Below are positions 1 through 8,854 of a stretch of 64,000 nucleotides of DNA, piece by piece. Origin of the DNA: Anaerolineaceae bacterium. GTDB taxonomy: Bacteria; Chloroflexota; Anaerolineae; Aggregatilineales; Phototrophicaceae. The position numbers and the translations under genes are program-made. The stretch's first letter is position 1. Every line of letters begins with the position of its first letter. The DNA is taken from NCBI GenBank assembly GCA_016124855.1, contig WGMX01000034.1, positions 62,001-126,000 of the forward strand. The letters run 5' to 3'. The notes under the pieces are model-generated. The model searched no databases. It was not told where the DNA came from and was given only the letters and a program-made list of their open reading frames with translations.

Positions 1-32
1 TCAGCACGACCAATATATAAATAGTGCTATCA

Positions 33-50
33 ATGACTCAAATGAGTCAT
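33..50. repeat. Short perfect inverted repeat near window start
   Basis: An 8-bp stem (ATGACTCA) is followed after two bases by its exact reverse complement. It lies 75 bp beyond the stop codon of the aminotransferase gene on the minus strand. No U-tract follows on either strand, so it is more likely a protein-binding site or weak hairpin than a clear terminator. Role unknown. Confidence 0.4.
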
Positions 51-125
51 ATATCTTTCACGACCGAAATATAAAATTACTCCCTACCGCGGTTCAAACT
101 CATCGGTCGACAAATGCGACGCACA

Positions 126-1265
126 TCACACTTTGTGACTCACTAAAAGACATTCTTTAAGTGCGTCACATACATAGGCAATTTTTTCCTCTGTCATATC
201 CATGCCGCACGGAAGGTTTATGCCATAAGGACTAATACTGTAACTCACGGGGTTACGATCTTTTGCGCCCTGTGCTTGTGGAGTATCTGCATAAGCTGGA
301 ATGGCGCTTAAGGGGTAAAAAAATGGTCGAGTATCGATATCGCGCTTTGCCAGCGCAGCCCCAAGTGTTTCCTTATCAAATCCAAACTTGCTGTCTACTA
401 TTGCGGTTACCATCCAATAGACGTTGGTTGTATCGGGTGCTTCATAGTTGAGGGTTATTCCTGCAATACCCGACAATTGTTCTTCATAATTGGCGAATAT
501 GGTTCGCTTGCGTTCCACAAGCTCATCAATTCGTTCTAGCTGCGCAAGACCGAGCGCGGCTTGCATACTGCTCATCTTATATTTATAGGCAACCTCATGG
601 TTCCAAAACAATTTATCACCGGGGCGGCGACCATGATCACGATAGAACAATACCCGTTCGTAAAGCGTATCATTATTCGTAATGAGCATACCGCCCTCGC
701 CCGTTGTCAATGTTTTAGATCCATGAAAACTAAAAACACCAACTTCACCCAAACTTCCAGCCTTATGTCCTTTATAAGATGCACCGACAGCTTCCGCTGC
801 ATCTTCAATGATGGCGATGCTGTGTTGGTTTGCAATCGTCCGAATAGCATCCATATCCGGTACGTTGCCATACAAATCAACGGTAATCACTGCCTTTGTG
901 CGCGGCGTAATACATTTTTCGAAAGACTCCGCCGATAAACACCATGTTTTCGTGTCGACGTCAGCAAAAATGGGTGTCGCCCCGACATAACTTATTGGTG
1001 CAGATGAAGCGATCCATGTCAACTCTGGAACAATGACTTCATCACCTTCATGAATATTGAGCGCAAGTAATGCCAAATGAATCGCGGCTGTGCATGACGG
1101 CAGCGCCACCGCGAACTTAACACCGTGATAAGCAGCAAACGCATCCTCAAACCGTTTATTAAATACGTTGGCATTACCGTACCAAGCGTTGGTCACAGCA
1201 TCCGTAACGTAGTCAATTTCTTTCTGCGTGATGGATGGTCCGGATACATAAATATGTTCTTGCAT
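126..1265 (-). CDS. DegT/DnrJ/EryC1/StrS-family sugar aminotransferase
   Basis: PLP-dependent aminotransferase (379 aa) of the family that adds an amino group to nucleotide-linked keto-sugars. The PLP-binding lysine is K184 in FHGSKT, followed by TGEGGM. The conserved cofactor Asp is near residue 155 in IEDAAEA. Length is normal for the family. It is the last gene seen of the minus-strand glycan operon, seven bases after the CmcI-like gene. The sequence resembles perosamine-synthase-like members, which use a 4-keto-6-deoxyhexose, and that substrate type would fit the CDP-4-keto-6-deoxyglucose made by the rfbF/rfbG genes upstream. The exact substrate (4-keto or 3-keto, CDP- or GDP-linked) is inference. 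Confidence 0.9.
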   Translation of the reverse strand: MQEHIYVSGPSITQKEIDYVTDAVTNAWYGNANVFNKRFEDAFAAYHGVKFAVALPSCTAAIHLALLALNIHEGDEVIVPELTWIASSAPISYVGATPIFADVDTKTWCLSAESFEKCITPRTKAVITVDLYGNVPDMDAIRTIANQHSIAIIEDAAEAVGASYKGHKAGSLGEVGVFSFHGSKTLTTGEGGMLITNNDTLYERVLFYRDHGRRPGDKLFWNHEVAYKYKMSSMQAALGLAQLERIDELVERKRTIFANYEEQLSGIAGITLNYEAPDTTNVYWMVTAIVDSKFGFDKETLGAALAKRDIDTRPFFYPLSAIPAYADTPQAQGAKDRNPVSYSISPYGINLPCGMDMTEEKIAYVCDALKECLLVSHKV

Positions 1266-1272
1266 TTATTCA

Positions 1273-2010
1273 TTAGTCCTTTATGCATCGCAGATAACCA
1301 TCGGGGGCGACGGTAAGCAGGAGCTTGTCGGAGGCAACACTATCAATTTCAAAGCGATCATTCGTTTTGAGAAATTCCCACACTGCGGTCTTAGGATTAT
1401 TGCCTTTACCCCAAAGGCGGTCACCTAAAAGTTCATCTGGTATATCTTCAATCAAAGTATCGAAGACAACCACGTAACTACCTTGCTTAACGAAAGGGGA
1501 ATACATCTCCAATTCCTTCAATACATGTTCATGAGTATGATTGGAGTCTAGAACCACGAGCGCCTTTTTACTATTGCTAGCGAATTCCTTAACCTTTTGG
1601 ACAGTCTCCGTATCCACAGAAGAGCCTTCTACAAGGGAAATCCGTTTTGACATTGGATGATTTTCAATTTCGGTGCGGTTATGCGCTCGAATATCAATAT
1701 CTACACCAATGACTCGCCCTTCTCCACCCAACAAGTCCAGCATAGAAGCATAAAATATGAGTGAGCCGCCATGTGCGACGCCCGTTTCGATAATAAGGTC
1801 AGGTTGAACTTTCCAGATGATCTCCTGCATGGCGACCATATCTTGCGGAAGTTGAATAATCGGTCGTCCCATCCACGTAAAATTGTAACTATACTTATAG
1901 CGTGTCATCTCACGGAGTAAGATACGGCTTAGCCCTTGTAAATCATGATCATTACCTAGTCGTTCAATGTTTTGCCGAACCTCGGCAAAAAATTCATCAA
2001 TTTTGTTCAT
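1273..2010 (-). CDS. CmcI-like (cephalosporin hydroxylase family) methyltransferase
   Basis: A 245-aa protein of the CmcI/rhamnosyl O-methyltransferase family. These are Rossmann-fold, SAM-dependent O-methyltransferases, often named after cephalosporin hydroxylase although most act on glycans. Visible hallmarks are the WMGRPIIQLP segment near residue 45, the SAM-binding stretch IETGVAHGGS and the acidic VIGVDID strand end. The start codon overlaps the stop of the WbqC gene by four bases (ATGA), so the two are probably translationally coupled. In this operon it most likely O-methylates a sugar of the surface glycan. The acceptor cannot be read from sequence. Confidence 0.82.
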   Translation of the reverse strand: MNKIDEFFAEVRQNIERLGNDHDLQGLSRILLREMTRYKYSYNFTWMGRPIIQLPQDMVAMQEIIWKVQPDLIIETGVAHGGSLIFYASMLDLLGGEGRVIGVDIDIRAHNRTEIENHPMSKRISLVEGSSVDTETVQKVKEFASNSKKALVVLDSNHTHEHVLKELEMYSPFVKQGSYVVVFDTLIEDIPDELLGDRLWGKGNNPKTAVWEFLKTNDRFEIDSVASDKLLLTVAPDGYLRCIKD

Positions 2011-2723
2011 TGGTTGAGAAACTCCTTCCAGTAGATAGATGGGGAAGCAATGACATTTCGACCTTCTCTACCGACATTAGCAACCAGATCAAGAGCAGAA
2101 ACATAAGGGTTAAACTCCCCATATAATTGGGGATAAGGTTGTTTTTGATACTCCATATATTCTACTCGAACATGATGCTCCTCGAATATTGAGTGTTCAA
2201 GATAATCTTTCGCACCGTGTCCTGTAATATAGACATCGCCTCCGACATGCTCCACGATATCCAGCACGCGCTTACTGCTATGACCACCAATGCCTAAAGT
2301 CGATGACACCATAAATTCTGTACTTTCGGTCAAATCAAAGTAATTACAAAGTGCCTGTGTACTAGCCGTTGAAATATCCGCAATGGTCTTAAGTGGACGG
2401 TCGTAAACAGTTTGCACTAACGTGAGCATCTCACGTACGAACGGTGCGTCGCGATAAGTTTGCTCCAAAAATGCCAAATGATTAGCGCGCCAATCGCGGC
2501 GGTCGTCTGCTTTTACCTCACGGATTGTCTGCCCCAACACAACATTAACGGGGACAGTCAACCATTTGAACCCATCAGATGTCTTAATCTGAACTCGGTT
2601 CGTAAAACTGCCCTTCGAAAATTGAACATCATCATAGTAGATATAGATATCTGCCAGCTTGATCTGCTCAAGCATACCTACCCACGGGAAAAACATCGGT
2701 TGAGAAATGACAACCTTTTTCAT
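2007..2723 (-). CDS. WbqC-family protein
   Basis: A 238-aa member of the WbqC-like family, recognised by the N-terminal block VVISQPMFFPW, then DIYIYYDDVQF and the NRVQIKT/WLTVPV segment. The family is found in polysaccharide and O-antigen gene clusters. Its biochemical role is not firmly established, but it is thought to act in modification of amino- or deoxy-sugars. It overlaps its neighbours by four bases on both sides, so it belongs to the glycan operon. Length is close to the usual 230-240 aa. Confidence 0.85.
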   Translation of the reverse strand: MKKVVISQPMFFPWVGMLEQIKLADIYIYYDDVQFSKGSFTNRVQIKTSDGFKWLTVPVNVVLGQTIREVKADDRRDWRANHLAFLEQTYRDAPFVREMLTLVQTVYDRPLKTIADISTASTQALCNYFDLTESTEFMVSSTLGIGGHSSKRVLDIVEHVGGDVYITGHGAKDYLEHSIFEEHHVRVEYMEYQKQPYPQLYGEFNPYVSALDLVANVGREGRNVIASPSIYWKEFLNQ

Positions 2724-3235
2724 TGTTGTAAAAACTTCTCCATCAAAACTACATCATGATAATGTTGTTTTTGATAAAAATGAGCTGTCATTAGCCCAAC
2801 CTGCTTCCAGCCCGATTTCAAATAAAACCCAATCGCTCTTTTATTGGTTTCGAGCACCTTCAAAGTTAGCTTGCGAAGGTTAAACACATCGCGCACATAT
2901 TGTTCCAACAAGAGTAATGACTCTGATGCAGAGCCATCGCCTCTGACTTTTGCATCCATGAAAATACCGAGTTCACCCGTGCCATGAATGAAATTCATTT
3001 CTCGAACCTGTACAAAGCCCAACACCTCAGCTGTATTGATACTAGCAACCACAAAAAAAACACTAGCCGGATCATCGAAAATGGTTCGTAACCATTGTTC
3101 CATGCGGGCAGTTGTATTGGCGCGAGGCAAAGACATCAGCAAATATTGAGCTTCAATATCATTACGTAAGTTGTGGAGGAAGACTGAATCTGCATCAGTC
3201 GGAGCACGCAACGTCACCAGAGAACCGCTTATCAT
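2720..3235 (-). CDS. GNAT-family N-acetyltransferase
   Basis: A 171-aa RimJ/RimL-type GNAT acetyltransferase using acetyl-CoA. Visible features are the N-terminal LRAPTDAD strand, the central GELGIFMD strand, an RGDGSASE segment where the pyrophosphate-binding loop is expected, and the C-terminal NKRAIGFYLKSGW element typical of this fold. A GGGAG ribosome site lies just upstream of the ATG. With the DegT aminotransferase in the same operon, N-acylation of an amino-sugar is the likely job (inference). The gene overlaps WbqC by four bases. Confidence 0.85.
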   Translation of the reverse strand: MISGSLVTLRAPTDADSVFLHNLRNDIEAQYLLMSLPRANTTARMEQWLRTIFDDPASVFFVVASINTAEVLGFVQVREMNFIHGTGELGIFMDAKVRGDGSASESLLLLEQYVRDVFNLRKLTLKVLETNKRAIGFYLKSGWKQVGLMTAHFYQKQHYHDVVLMEKFLQQ

Positions 3236-3246
3236 ATCTTTGCTCC

Positions 3247-4398
3247 CTACAGGAAAAAATAAGAGTGATGGCGTTCACTCCATACCGAAATTGCGTCAAT
3301 CGTTGCAACTGCTTTACGTGGATTTAGACCAACATAAATGGTTTCAATATCTTCAGGCAAATCCTTTGGCGCAATTACCGGTATATCAAGTATCTTTTCG
3401 TTTTGCTTATAGGGATTCTGATCTATAAAGCAACGTACTCGTGATAAGTTCGTCAAACAGGTCGCGATATAAGTACCATAAAATCCGGCTCCATAAATGG
3501 CAACAGGTTTATCGGGATGCTTAGTTTCAAATGCTTGCACCTGCTCGATAACATTGAGCCAATATTCACTTATTTGATTCACCTGCTGAGATAATCGAGA
3601 CGACTCTACGACCCGATAAGCTGATGGTGGTGTTTTTTGGGCGGTAACAATGAAAGCAGAGTCATGGGTGGTCTTATCAATTTCAATGACAGACAATTGA
3701 CTCCTCTCAAGCAAGTAATGCAGGGACTCTTCTGAAAAGTGGTTGACATGATCCACCACTACAAAATCACCGGTATTGGCATATACATTGGGAACAATGA
3801 AGTAAAAAACACCACCCGGTTTTAGAACCCGTGCAACATTTTTCACACTTTCTTGTAGTTCAGCGACATGCTCTAAAACGTAAAATGAGATAACTAGATC
3901 AAAATTCTCATCCCATGTTTCAGGAAGTGTGTATGTCGCCCATTGATCAGGTGTAGCAAACTTCTCCCAAAACGGCACGTAAGCTTGGCTAACATCAAAG
4001 AGTGAATAGGCAATGTCGGGACGACGCAGAGCTAAGCGGCGTAAAGTTGTCCCTTTGCCGCTCCCAAAATCAAGTATCTTAGCGTTTGGGGAGATGGTTT
4101 GCTTTTTAAGCAGTGTCTCAAGCTGAAAATCGGCACGGAACGCTTTTTGCCCATCAATGGATTGATAAAGCTGATCTTCGTCGTCACTGTCCGTTAGGAT
4201 ATTGTAGCCCGTATCGTAGTACGATTCTAGATCATCGAATGGCGGCGTTTCTAAATGTCCACAGGTTTCACAAAAATAAACCTGTGTAGGGATGGCAACT
4301 ATATCTGCATTCGATGTAACCGATATATTCCGCGGAGACACATATATCGGTTCACCCAGTTTCTGGTTACAAATATTACAGTATTGAAGCGTCGTCAT
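3247..4398 (-). CDS. SAM-dependent methyltransferase with N-terminal zinc-ribbon-like module
   Basis: A 383-aa protein in three parts. The N-terminal Cys module has CNIC near residue 8 and CETCGH near residue 43. A class I methyltransferase domain follows, with the SAM motif ILDFGSGKGTTLR and later VISFYVLEHV. The C-terminal Rossmann-like part contains AIYGAGFYGTYIA. This layout resembles the NovU/TylC3 sugar C-methyltransferase group. The start overlaps the stop of the dioxygenase gene (TGATG). The operon has a second, more canonical member at 5806-7044, so this one may act at another position or on another sugar. The substrate is not predictable. Confidence 0.82.
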   Translation of the reverse strand: MTTLQYCNICNQKLGEPIYVSPRNISVTSNADIVAIPTQVYFCETCGHLETPPFDDLESYYDTGYNILTDSDDEDQLYQSIDGQKAFRADFQLETLLKKQTISPNAKILDFGSGKGTTLRRLALRRPDIAYSLFDVSQAYVPFWEKFATPDQWATYTLPETWDENFDLVISFYVLEHVAELQESVKNVARVLKPGGVFYFIVPNVYANTGDFVVVDHVNHFSEESLHYLLERSQLSVIEIDKTTHDSAFIVTAQKTPPSAYRVVESSRLSQQVNQISEYWLNVIEQVQAFETKHPDKPVAIYGAGFYGTYIATCLTNLSRVRCFIDQNPYKQNEKILDIPVIAPKDLPEDIETIYVGLNPRKAVATIDAISVWSERHHSYFFL

Positions 4399-5246
4399 CA
4401 GTCAACAACAAGTTCTGGATGAATATCAGCGAATTTGACCCCAGCGGCAAAAGAGCCTTTCCAACCAATTTTTACCCCTGTGGGTTCCGTAAAAGTGAAG
4501 TAGCGTGTCTGCATCGTCCAACGAGAGCGTTTACCAACATTGACTCCCGAAGCGTGGAGCGTCAAGAAATCAATAATGACCAAATCGCCCGGATTCGTGA
4601 GCGGTGCTACTTGAGGATAACTAGCAACCAAAGCCTCTTCATTTTCGAGTACTAATGCATAGGCAGCAGTTTTCTCGGGGTTACGGGGGTCCTTGGTATG
4701 AACGCGCACCAAGCCTTTTTTGTGTGATCCCAAACAGAAAATAACAGGGCCGATGTCTTGCGTAACAGGGACTAAGGAACTCCAAAAAACCAATCCATCT
4801 AAACTTCGCAGTTGCGAGGGATATTCTTGATGCCACACAGCGCGGAATTTTTCTTCATTGGGATTATCAATACGAATGCCATAACCGCCCGCTGCAATAC
4901 CCGGTAAATCTGTATCCCGCAATTGGCAAGTTAGTAAATCGTGGCGTTCGTTGGAGACTAGTCGAATAAAAGCAGGAATCTGCTTAACAGCATCATAAAT
5001 CTCACCACCTATTGAACGGTTAATTGCAATAATTTCTTGATAACCATTGTCAAAGGTTTCAGGCGAAAAAGGCGCTTGTGTGATGGAAAGACCATATTTT
5101 TGGATAATGATTCGGATGATGCCGTGAATTGCCCGTTGAATTGGCTCAATTTCACTCTTAAGGTCATAGAAATCCTTGACAACCAGTACACCATCTTCAT
5201 TAAATGATTTAACCTGTTCGGACGTTAGCAATGACATGTCGCTCAT
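4398..5246 (-). CDS. Phytanoyl-CoA dioxygenase (PhyH)-family Fe(II)/2-oxoglutarate oxygenase
   Basis: A 282-aa PhyH-family oxygenase. Such enzymes hydroxylate or oxidise small molecules using Fe(II), O2 and 2-oxoglutarate. Visible elements are the N-terminal LTSEQVKSFNEDGVLVV, the metal-binding HxE in VWHQEYP, the CLGSHKKGLV loop, the distal His in LTLHASGVN and a following RSRW arginine for the co-substrate. The first possible codon is a GTG at 5252, but the ATG at 5246 has AAGGAG at 5254-5259 with seven-base spacing and is preferred. Within this operon it probably oxidises a sugar or an acyl/amino substituent. Confidence 0.85.
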   Translation of the reverse strand: MSDMSLLTSEQVKSFNEDGVLVVKDFYDLKSEIEPIQRAIHGIIRIIIQKYGLSITQAPFSPETFDNGYQEIIAINRSIGGEIYDAVKQIPAFIRLVSNERHDLLTCQLRDTDLPGIAAGGYGIRIDNPNEEKFRAVWHQEYPSQLRSLDGLVFWSSLVPVTQDIGPVIFCLGSHKKGLVRVHTKDPRNPEKTAAYALVLENEEALVASYPQVAPLTNPGDLVIIDFLTLHASGVNVGKRSRWTMQTRYFTFTEPTGVKIGWKGSFAAGVKFADIHPELVVD

Positions 5247-5278
5247 GTGCACGCTCCTTAAAATTTTAGTTTCGACGT

Positions 5279-5806
5279 TTATTGCAGTCTAGCATAGTTC
5301 CGGTCGTTGTCTGACATAAGCGTAACTGGCAGGGGCCATTTGATCTGAAGCGCCTCGTCGTCCCATCGAATACCCCGCCCCGCCGTTGGTTGATAGAATG
5401 TCCCCATCTGATAGAAAACTTCACTGTCATCCATAAGTGTTTGAAAGCCATGTGCCAATCCCTTGGGGATGTACAGCATAAGCCTATTTTGGGCGGACAA
5501 TTCAACCCCAAACCACTGGCGAAATGTCAATGAATCAGTTCGTAGATCAATGATGACATCGTAAATCGCTCCCATCGTGCAGCGAACCAATTTGGTCTCT
5601 TCATAGGGTTCGACTTGGTAATGCATCCCGCGCAGTGTTCCCGCTTTTTTATTAAAAGAGATATTGCATTGAGCGATGCAAGGATTTAAATCCCGCACTT
5701 CAAACTCATGTTGGTCAAAGGTACGCGCAAAAAATCCGCGTTCATCTTCAATGAGGTTTGGTTCAATAACAAATGCACCAGACAATGGTGTTTCTCTGAA
5801 AATCAT
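5279..5806 (-). CDS. rfbC: dTDP-4-dehydrorhamnose 3,5-epimerase-like protein (RfbC family)
   Basis: A 175-aa cupin epimerase. It shows the usual N-terminal DERGFFARTFDQHEF block, the active-site stretch GTLRGMHYQ, and IPKGLAHGFQTL towards the C-terminus. In this operon the partner is CDP-4-keto-6-deoxyglucose rather than a dTDP sugar, so it probably epimerises C3 and/or C5 of a CDP-sugar, as in C-methyl-deoxysugar pathways (inference). The ATG at 5806 overlaps the stop of the C-methyltransferase by one base. A GTG three bases earlier is possible. Confidence 0.88.
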   Translation of the reverse strand: MIFRETPLSGAFVIEPNLIEDERGFFARTFDQHEFEVRDLNPCIAQCNISFNKKAGTLRGMHYQVEPYEETKLVRCTMGAIYDVIIDLRTDSLTFRQWFGVELSAQNRLMLYIPKGLAHGFQTLMDDSEVFYQMGTFYQPTAGRGIRWDDEALQIKWPLPVTLMSDNDRNYARLQ

Positions 5807-7044
5807 CACAACACCTGAATATCAGGAATGGGGATAATGAACTTTCCACCTTGTTCACGATACGCTGATTGCTGCTGTAGGATTTCCTCAGCGAAATTCC
5901 ATGTTAGTAACAGGACACACTCAGGTGTCGTTTCCAACAATTTTTCCGGTGCATAAATTGGGAGATGCGTACCCGGCGTGAAATAGCCTTGTTTATGTGT
6001 ACTCCGATCCACAACATAATCCAAGAGTTGATTATCAATCTCAAAGTAGTTGAGTAAGGTACTGCCTTTGGCGGATGCTCCATAAGCTGCGATATGGTTA
6101 CCTTTTGATTTCAAATCTTTTAGGAAAACTTGAAGCCGCGTTTTGAGAGACTCGACCTGCTGACCAAAATTCTGATAAAACTCAAAATTCCCTACCCCCC
6201 AAACTGATTCTTCTGCCAAAAGGGATTTAACGGATACTTTTCTTTCCACACCCGAACCTGTTTTGCCAGCAAATATTCTTAACGAACCACCGTGAATGGC
6301 TTGCAATTCAACGTCATAGATCATTAACCCATGCCGTTGAAACAATTTATCAAGTGCAGTGAGTGAGAAATAACACAAGTGCTCATGGTATATTGTGTCG
6401 AACTCATTGTGGTCAATGAATGGTTTGATGTATGGTGCTTCAATAATCACCGTGCCGTTATCACGGAGTATAATTTCGAGACCTTTTACGAACCCGTTCA
6501 AATCCGCAACATGGGCTAATACATTATGGCAATGCACGATGTCAGCGAACTGTCCATTGTTTTGCAATTTTTGAGCTAGCTCTGTACCGAAAAACTCACA
6601 GATTGTTTCTATCCCACGCTGTTCTTGGGCTACCTTCGCAATATTTGATGCTGGTTCAATTCCCAAGACCGGAATATTTTTCTCCTTGTAGTATTGAAGG
6701 AGATAGCCATCATTACTCGCGATTTCTATCACTCGACTATTAGCAGTCAGATAATATTGTGGGATTACTTTGTTCACCAGTGCTTCGGCATGTTTGAGCA
6801 TCGTATCCGAGAAAGAAGAAAAATATAGATACTCGCTGAATAGTTTCTCTGGTGGAACTGTTTCAGTAATTTGAACCAACGTACATTCAGGGCAAAATAC
6901 CAGATCCAGAGGATAACGTTCTTCCGGCTGTTCCAATTGTTCCGACCGGAGCAGCGCATTCGCGAGGGGCGTTGTGCCTAATGACAAAATCAGTTGTAGG
7001 TTCTGGCAGCCGCATGACCGGCATGAAATGGTTGAGTTGCTCAT
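5806..7044 (-). CDS. Sugar C-methyltransferase (NovU/TylC3-type)
   Basis: A 412-aa SAM-dependent methyltransferase with the three-module layout of deoxysugar C-methyltransferases. The N-terminal zinc module has CRSCGC near residue 8 and CPEC near residue 52. The central domain has IEIASNDGYLLQYY as SAM-binding motif and a DIVHCHNVLAHV strand. The C-terminal domain contains AAYGASAKGSTLLNYF. Enzymes of this group methylate C3 of 4-keto-deoxysugar nucleotides. It sits between rfbG and the 3,5-epimerase with four-base and one-base overlaps. This supports synthesis of a branched-chain CDP-sugar. The product identity is inference. Confidence 0.9.
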   Translation of the reverse strand: MSNSTISCRSCGCQNLQLILSLGTTPLANALLRSEQLEQPEERYPLDLVFCPECTLVQITETVPPEKLFSEYLYFSSFSDTMLKHAEALVNKVIPQYYLTANSRVIEIASNDGYLLQYYKEKNIPVLGIEPASNIAKVAQEQRGIETICEFFGTELAQKLQNNGQFADIVHCHNVLAHVADLNGFVKGLEIILRDNGTVIIEAPYIKPFIDHNEFDTIYHEHLCYFSLTALDKLFQRHGLMIYDVELQAIHGGSLRIFAGKTGSGVERKVSVKSLLAEESVWGVGNFEFYQNFGQQVESLKTRLQVFLKDLKSKGNHIAAYGASAKGSTLLNYFEIDNQLLDYVVDRSTHKQGYFTPGTHLPIYAPEKLLETTPECVLLLTWNFAEEILQQQSAYREQGGKFIIPIPDIQVL

Positions 7045-8042
7045 ATGGAATTGACCATGAATTGTTTATACCAAGCTATTGTTCTAAATAAGCCATCTTC
7101 GAGCGAAAAGGAAGGTTGCCAGCCCAGCGTATCACGGGCATGTGCGGCGCTCAGATATTGGTGCAAGATTTCATTACTGGCCTGATTGAGTATGTTCGGT
7201 TCCAGATTTGAGTCCATCAGTTTCAAAATATGGCCTACCAAGTCGATGACAGTCACTTGAATCTCATTGGAAAAGTTAAAGGCTTGACCATGTACAGAGG
7301 AGTCTTGTGCCATTTTTTCGACTAAAGTCGTGTAGGCTATGGCTCCATCCTCGACATAAAAGTAATCGCGAATTAATTTACCACTTGATCGGATTACGGG
7401 TGGTTGCCCCCGCAATACAGATCGAATTGTTCCGGGTACAATTCGATTCCAGTTAAGATCACCTCCGCCGTAAAAATTTCCACAACGCGTAATTGCAACC
7501 GGCAAACCATACGTAACGAAATAACTTTGTGCGATTAAATCTGCACAGGATTTGCTGACATCGTAAGGATGTTTACCTTGCAACGGGGTCGATTCGGTAT
7601 ACGGAAGTTGATCGTGATCACCATAGGCTTTGTCTGACGATGCCAGCACAATTTGTTTAACCGTAGGGCTATGCCTGCAAGCTTCGAGTAATGCCCACGT
7701 ACCCGTTATATTGGTTTCAAAAGTGGAAATTGGATTACGATTCGCGATTCCTACGATGGTCTGGGCGGCAAGATGAATAACTGTATTCACCTCGTATTCG
7801 CCCAAGATTCGCTCGAGCAGCACCTGATCGGTTACATCACCACGAACCACTTTCACACGATCAATTAAGTGATTTTGTACTAACTCACTTTGAGGAACCC
7901 AATCACGAACCAGACAAATTACATCTGCGCCAAGTTCAAGTAAGCGACGTACAAGCCAAGAACCTACAAGCCCTGTTGCTCCTGTAACAAATACAGATCG
8001 ATCTTGCCAAAAAGGATTACTGTAAGCCACATCTACTCCCAT
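7041..8042 (-). CDS. rfbG: CDP-glucose 4,6-dehydratase
   Basis: Extended short-chain dehydrogenase (333 aa from the chosen start) converting CDP-glucose to CDP-4-keto-6-deoxyglucose. It has the NAD-binding motif VFVTGATGLVGSWL, the YPYDVSKS-like catalytic region seen as HPYDVSKSCAD, and the RCGNFYGGGDLNWNRIVP block typical of RfbG. The open frame extends to 8120 inside rfbF, but family proteins begin just before the NAD motif. The ATG at 8042 (MGVDV) gives the expected length and a 10-base overlap with rfbF. It forms a committed pair with rfbF. Confidence 0.93.
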   Translation of the reverse strand: MGVDVAYSNPFWQDRSVFVTGATGLVGSWLVRRLLELGADVICLVRDWVPQSELVQNHLIDRVKVVRGDVTDQVLLERILGEYEVNTVIHLAAQTIVGIANRNPISTFETNITGTWALLEACRHSPTVKQIVLASSDKAYGDHDQLPYTESTPLQGKHPYDVSKSCADLIAQSYFVTYGLPVAITRCGNFYGGGDLNWNRIVPGTIRSVLRGQPPVIRSSGKLIRDYFYVEDGAIAYTTLVEKMAQDSSVHGQAFNFSNEIQVTVIDLVGHILKLMDSNLEPNILNQASNEILHQYLSAAHARDTLGWQPSFSLEDGLFRTIAWYKQFMVNSI

Positions 8043-8818
8043 ATTTTCCACGGTGGATTGGCCTGCTGCCATAGGGATTCCAATAGTCGATAGTCCCGTA
8101 GGGTATCCATACACTGCCAAAAATCATCATGCTTATAAGCCATTAGCTGACCGACACCAGCCAATTTTTCTAATGTTATGGCCTCAAAATTGGTCGAATC
8201 ACCTTCAAGATAATCAAATATTCCGGGTTCACAGACCAAAAAACCACCGTTAATCCAACCTTCGCCAATTTGCGGCTTTTCAACGAATTGTTTGACAGCT
8301 TCTCCCTCAAAGGCAATTCCGCCAAAGCGAGCCGGAGGGCGGACTGCCGACACCGTTGCCAGACGACCATGCGACCGATGAAAACGCAATAATGCCTGTA
8401 AGTCAATATTGCTGACCCCATCACCGTAAGTCACCATAAATGTTCCGTCTTGCAGCCATGGTTGCAGTCGTTTGACACGCCCGCCTGTTAACGTGTTTTG
8501 TCCAGTATCGATCAAATGAACCAGCCAATCTTCGCTTTCTTGATCATGGAACTCGGTTTTACCCGTACTCAGATTCACAGTCATATTTCGCGACAATGTG
8601 TAATAGTCTTGAAAGTATCGCTTAATGACATTTCCTTTATAACCGAGCGCAACGAAAAACTCTTTAAAACCATAGTGGGCATAATGTTTCATGATGTGCC
8701 ATATAATCGGGTATCCCCCAATTTCAACCATTGGTTTTGGTTTCAGTTCGGTTTCTTCGGCTAAACGGGTTCCCAATCCGCCGGCAAGAATCACGACTTT
8801 AGGTGTGCAATCTGTCAT
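8033..8818 (-). CDS. rfbF: Glucose-1-phosphate cytidylyltransferase
   Basis: A 261-aa nucleotidyltransferase making CDP-glucose from CTP and glucose-1-phosphate, the first step of CDP-deoxysugar synthesis. The N-terminal signature is ILAGGLGTRLAEET, with KPKPMVEIGG and IIWHIMKHY following. Length is normal. It overlaps rfbG and lies 36 bases after the GT2 gene. The stop codon is the TAG at 8033-8035. Confidence 0.95.
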   Translation of the reverse strand: MTDCTPKVVILAGGLGTRLAEETELKPKPMVEIGGYPIIWHIMKHYAHYGFKEFFVALGYKGNVIKRYFQDYYTLSRNMTVNLSTGKTEFHDQESEDWLVHLIDTGQNTLTGGRVKRLQPWLQDGTFMVTYGDGVSNIDLQALLRFHRSHGRLATVSAVRPPARFGGIAFEGEAVKQFVEKPQIGEGWINGGFLVCEPGIFDYLEGDSTNFEAITLEKLAGVGQLMAYKHDDFWQCMDTLRDYRLLESLWQQANPPWKIWE

Positions 8819-8854
8819 AGCTTTTTACCTAAATCATCCCAATTTCTTTAATGC

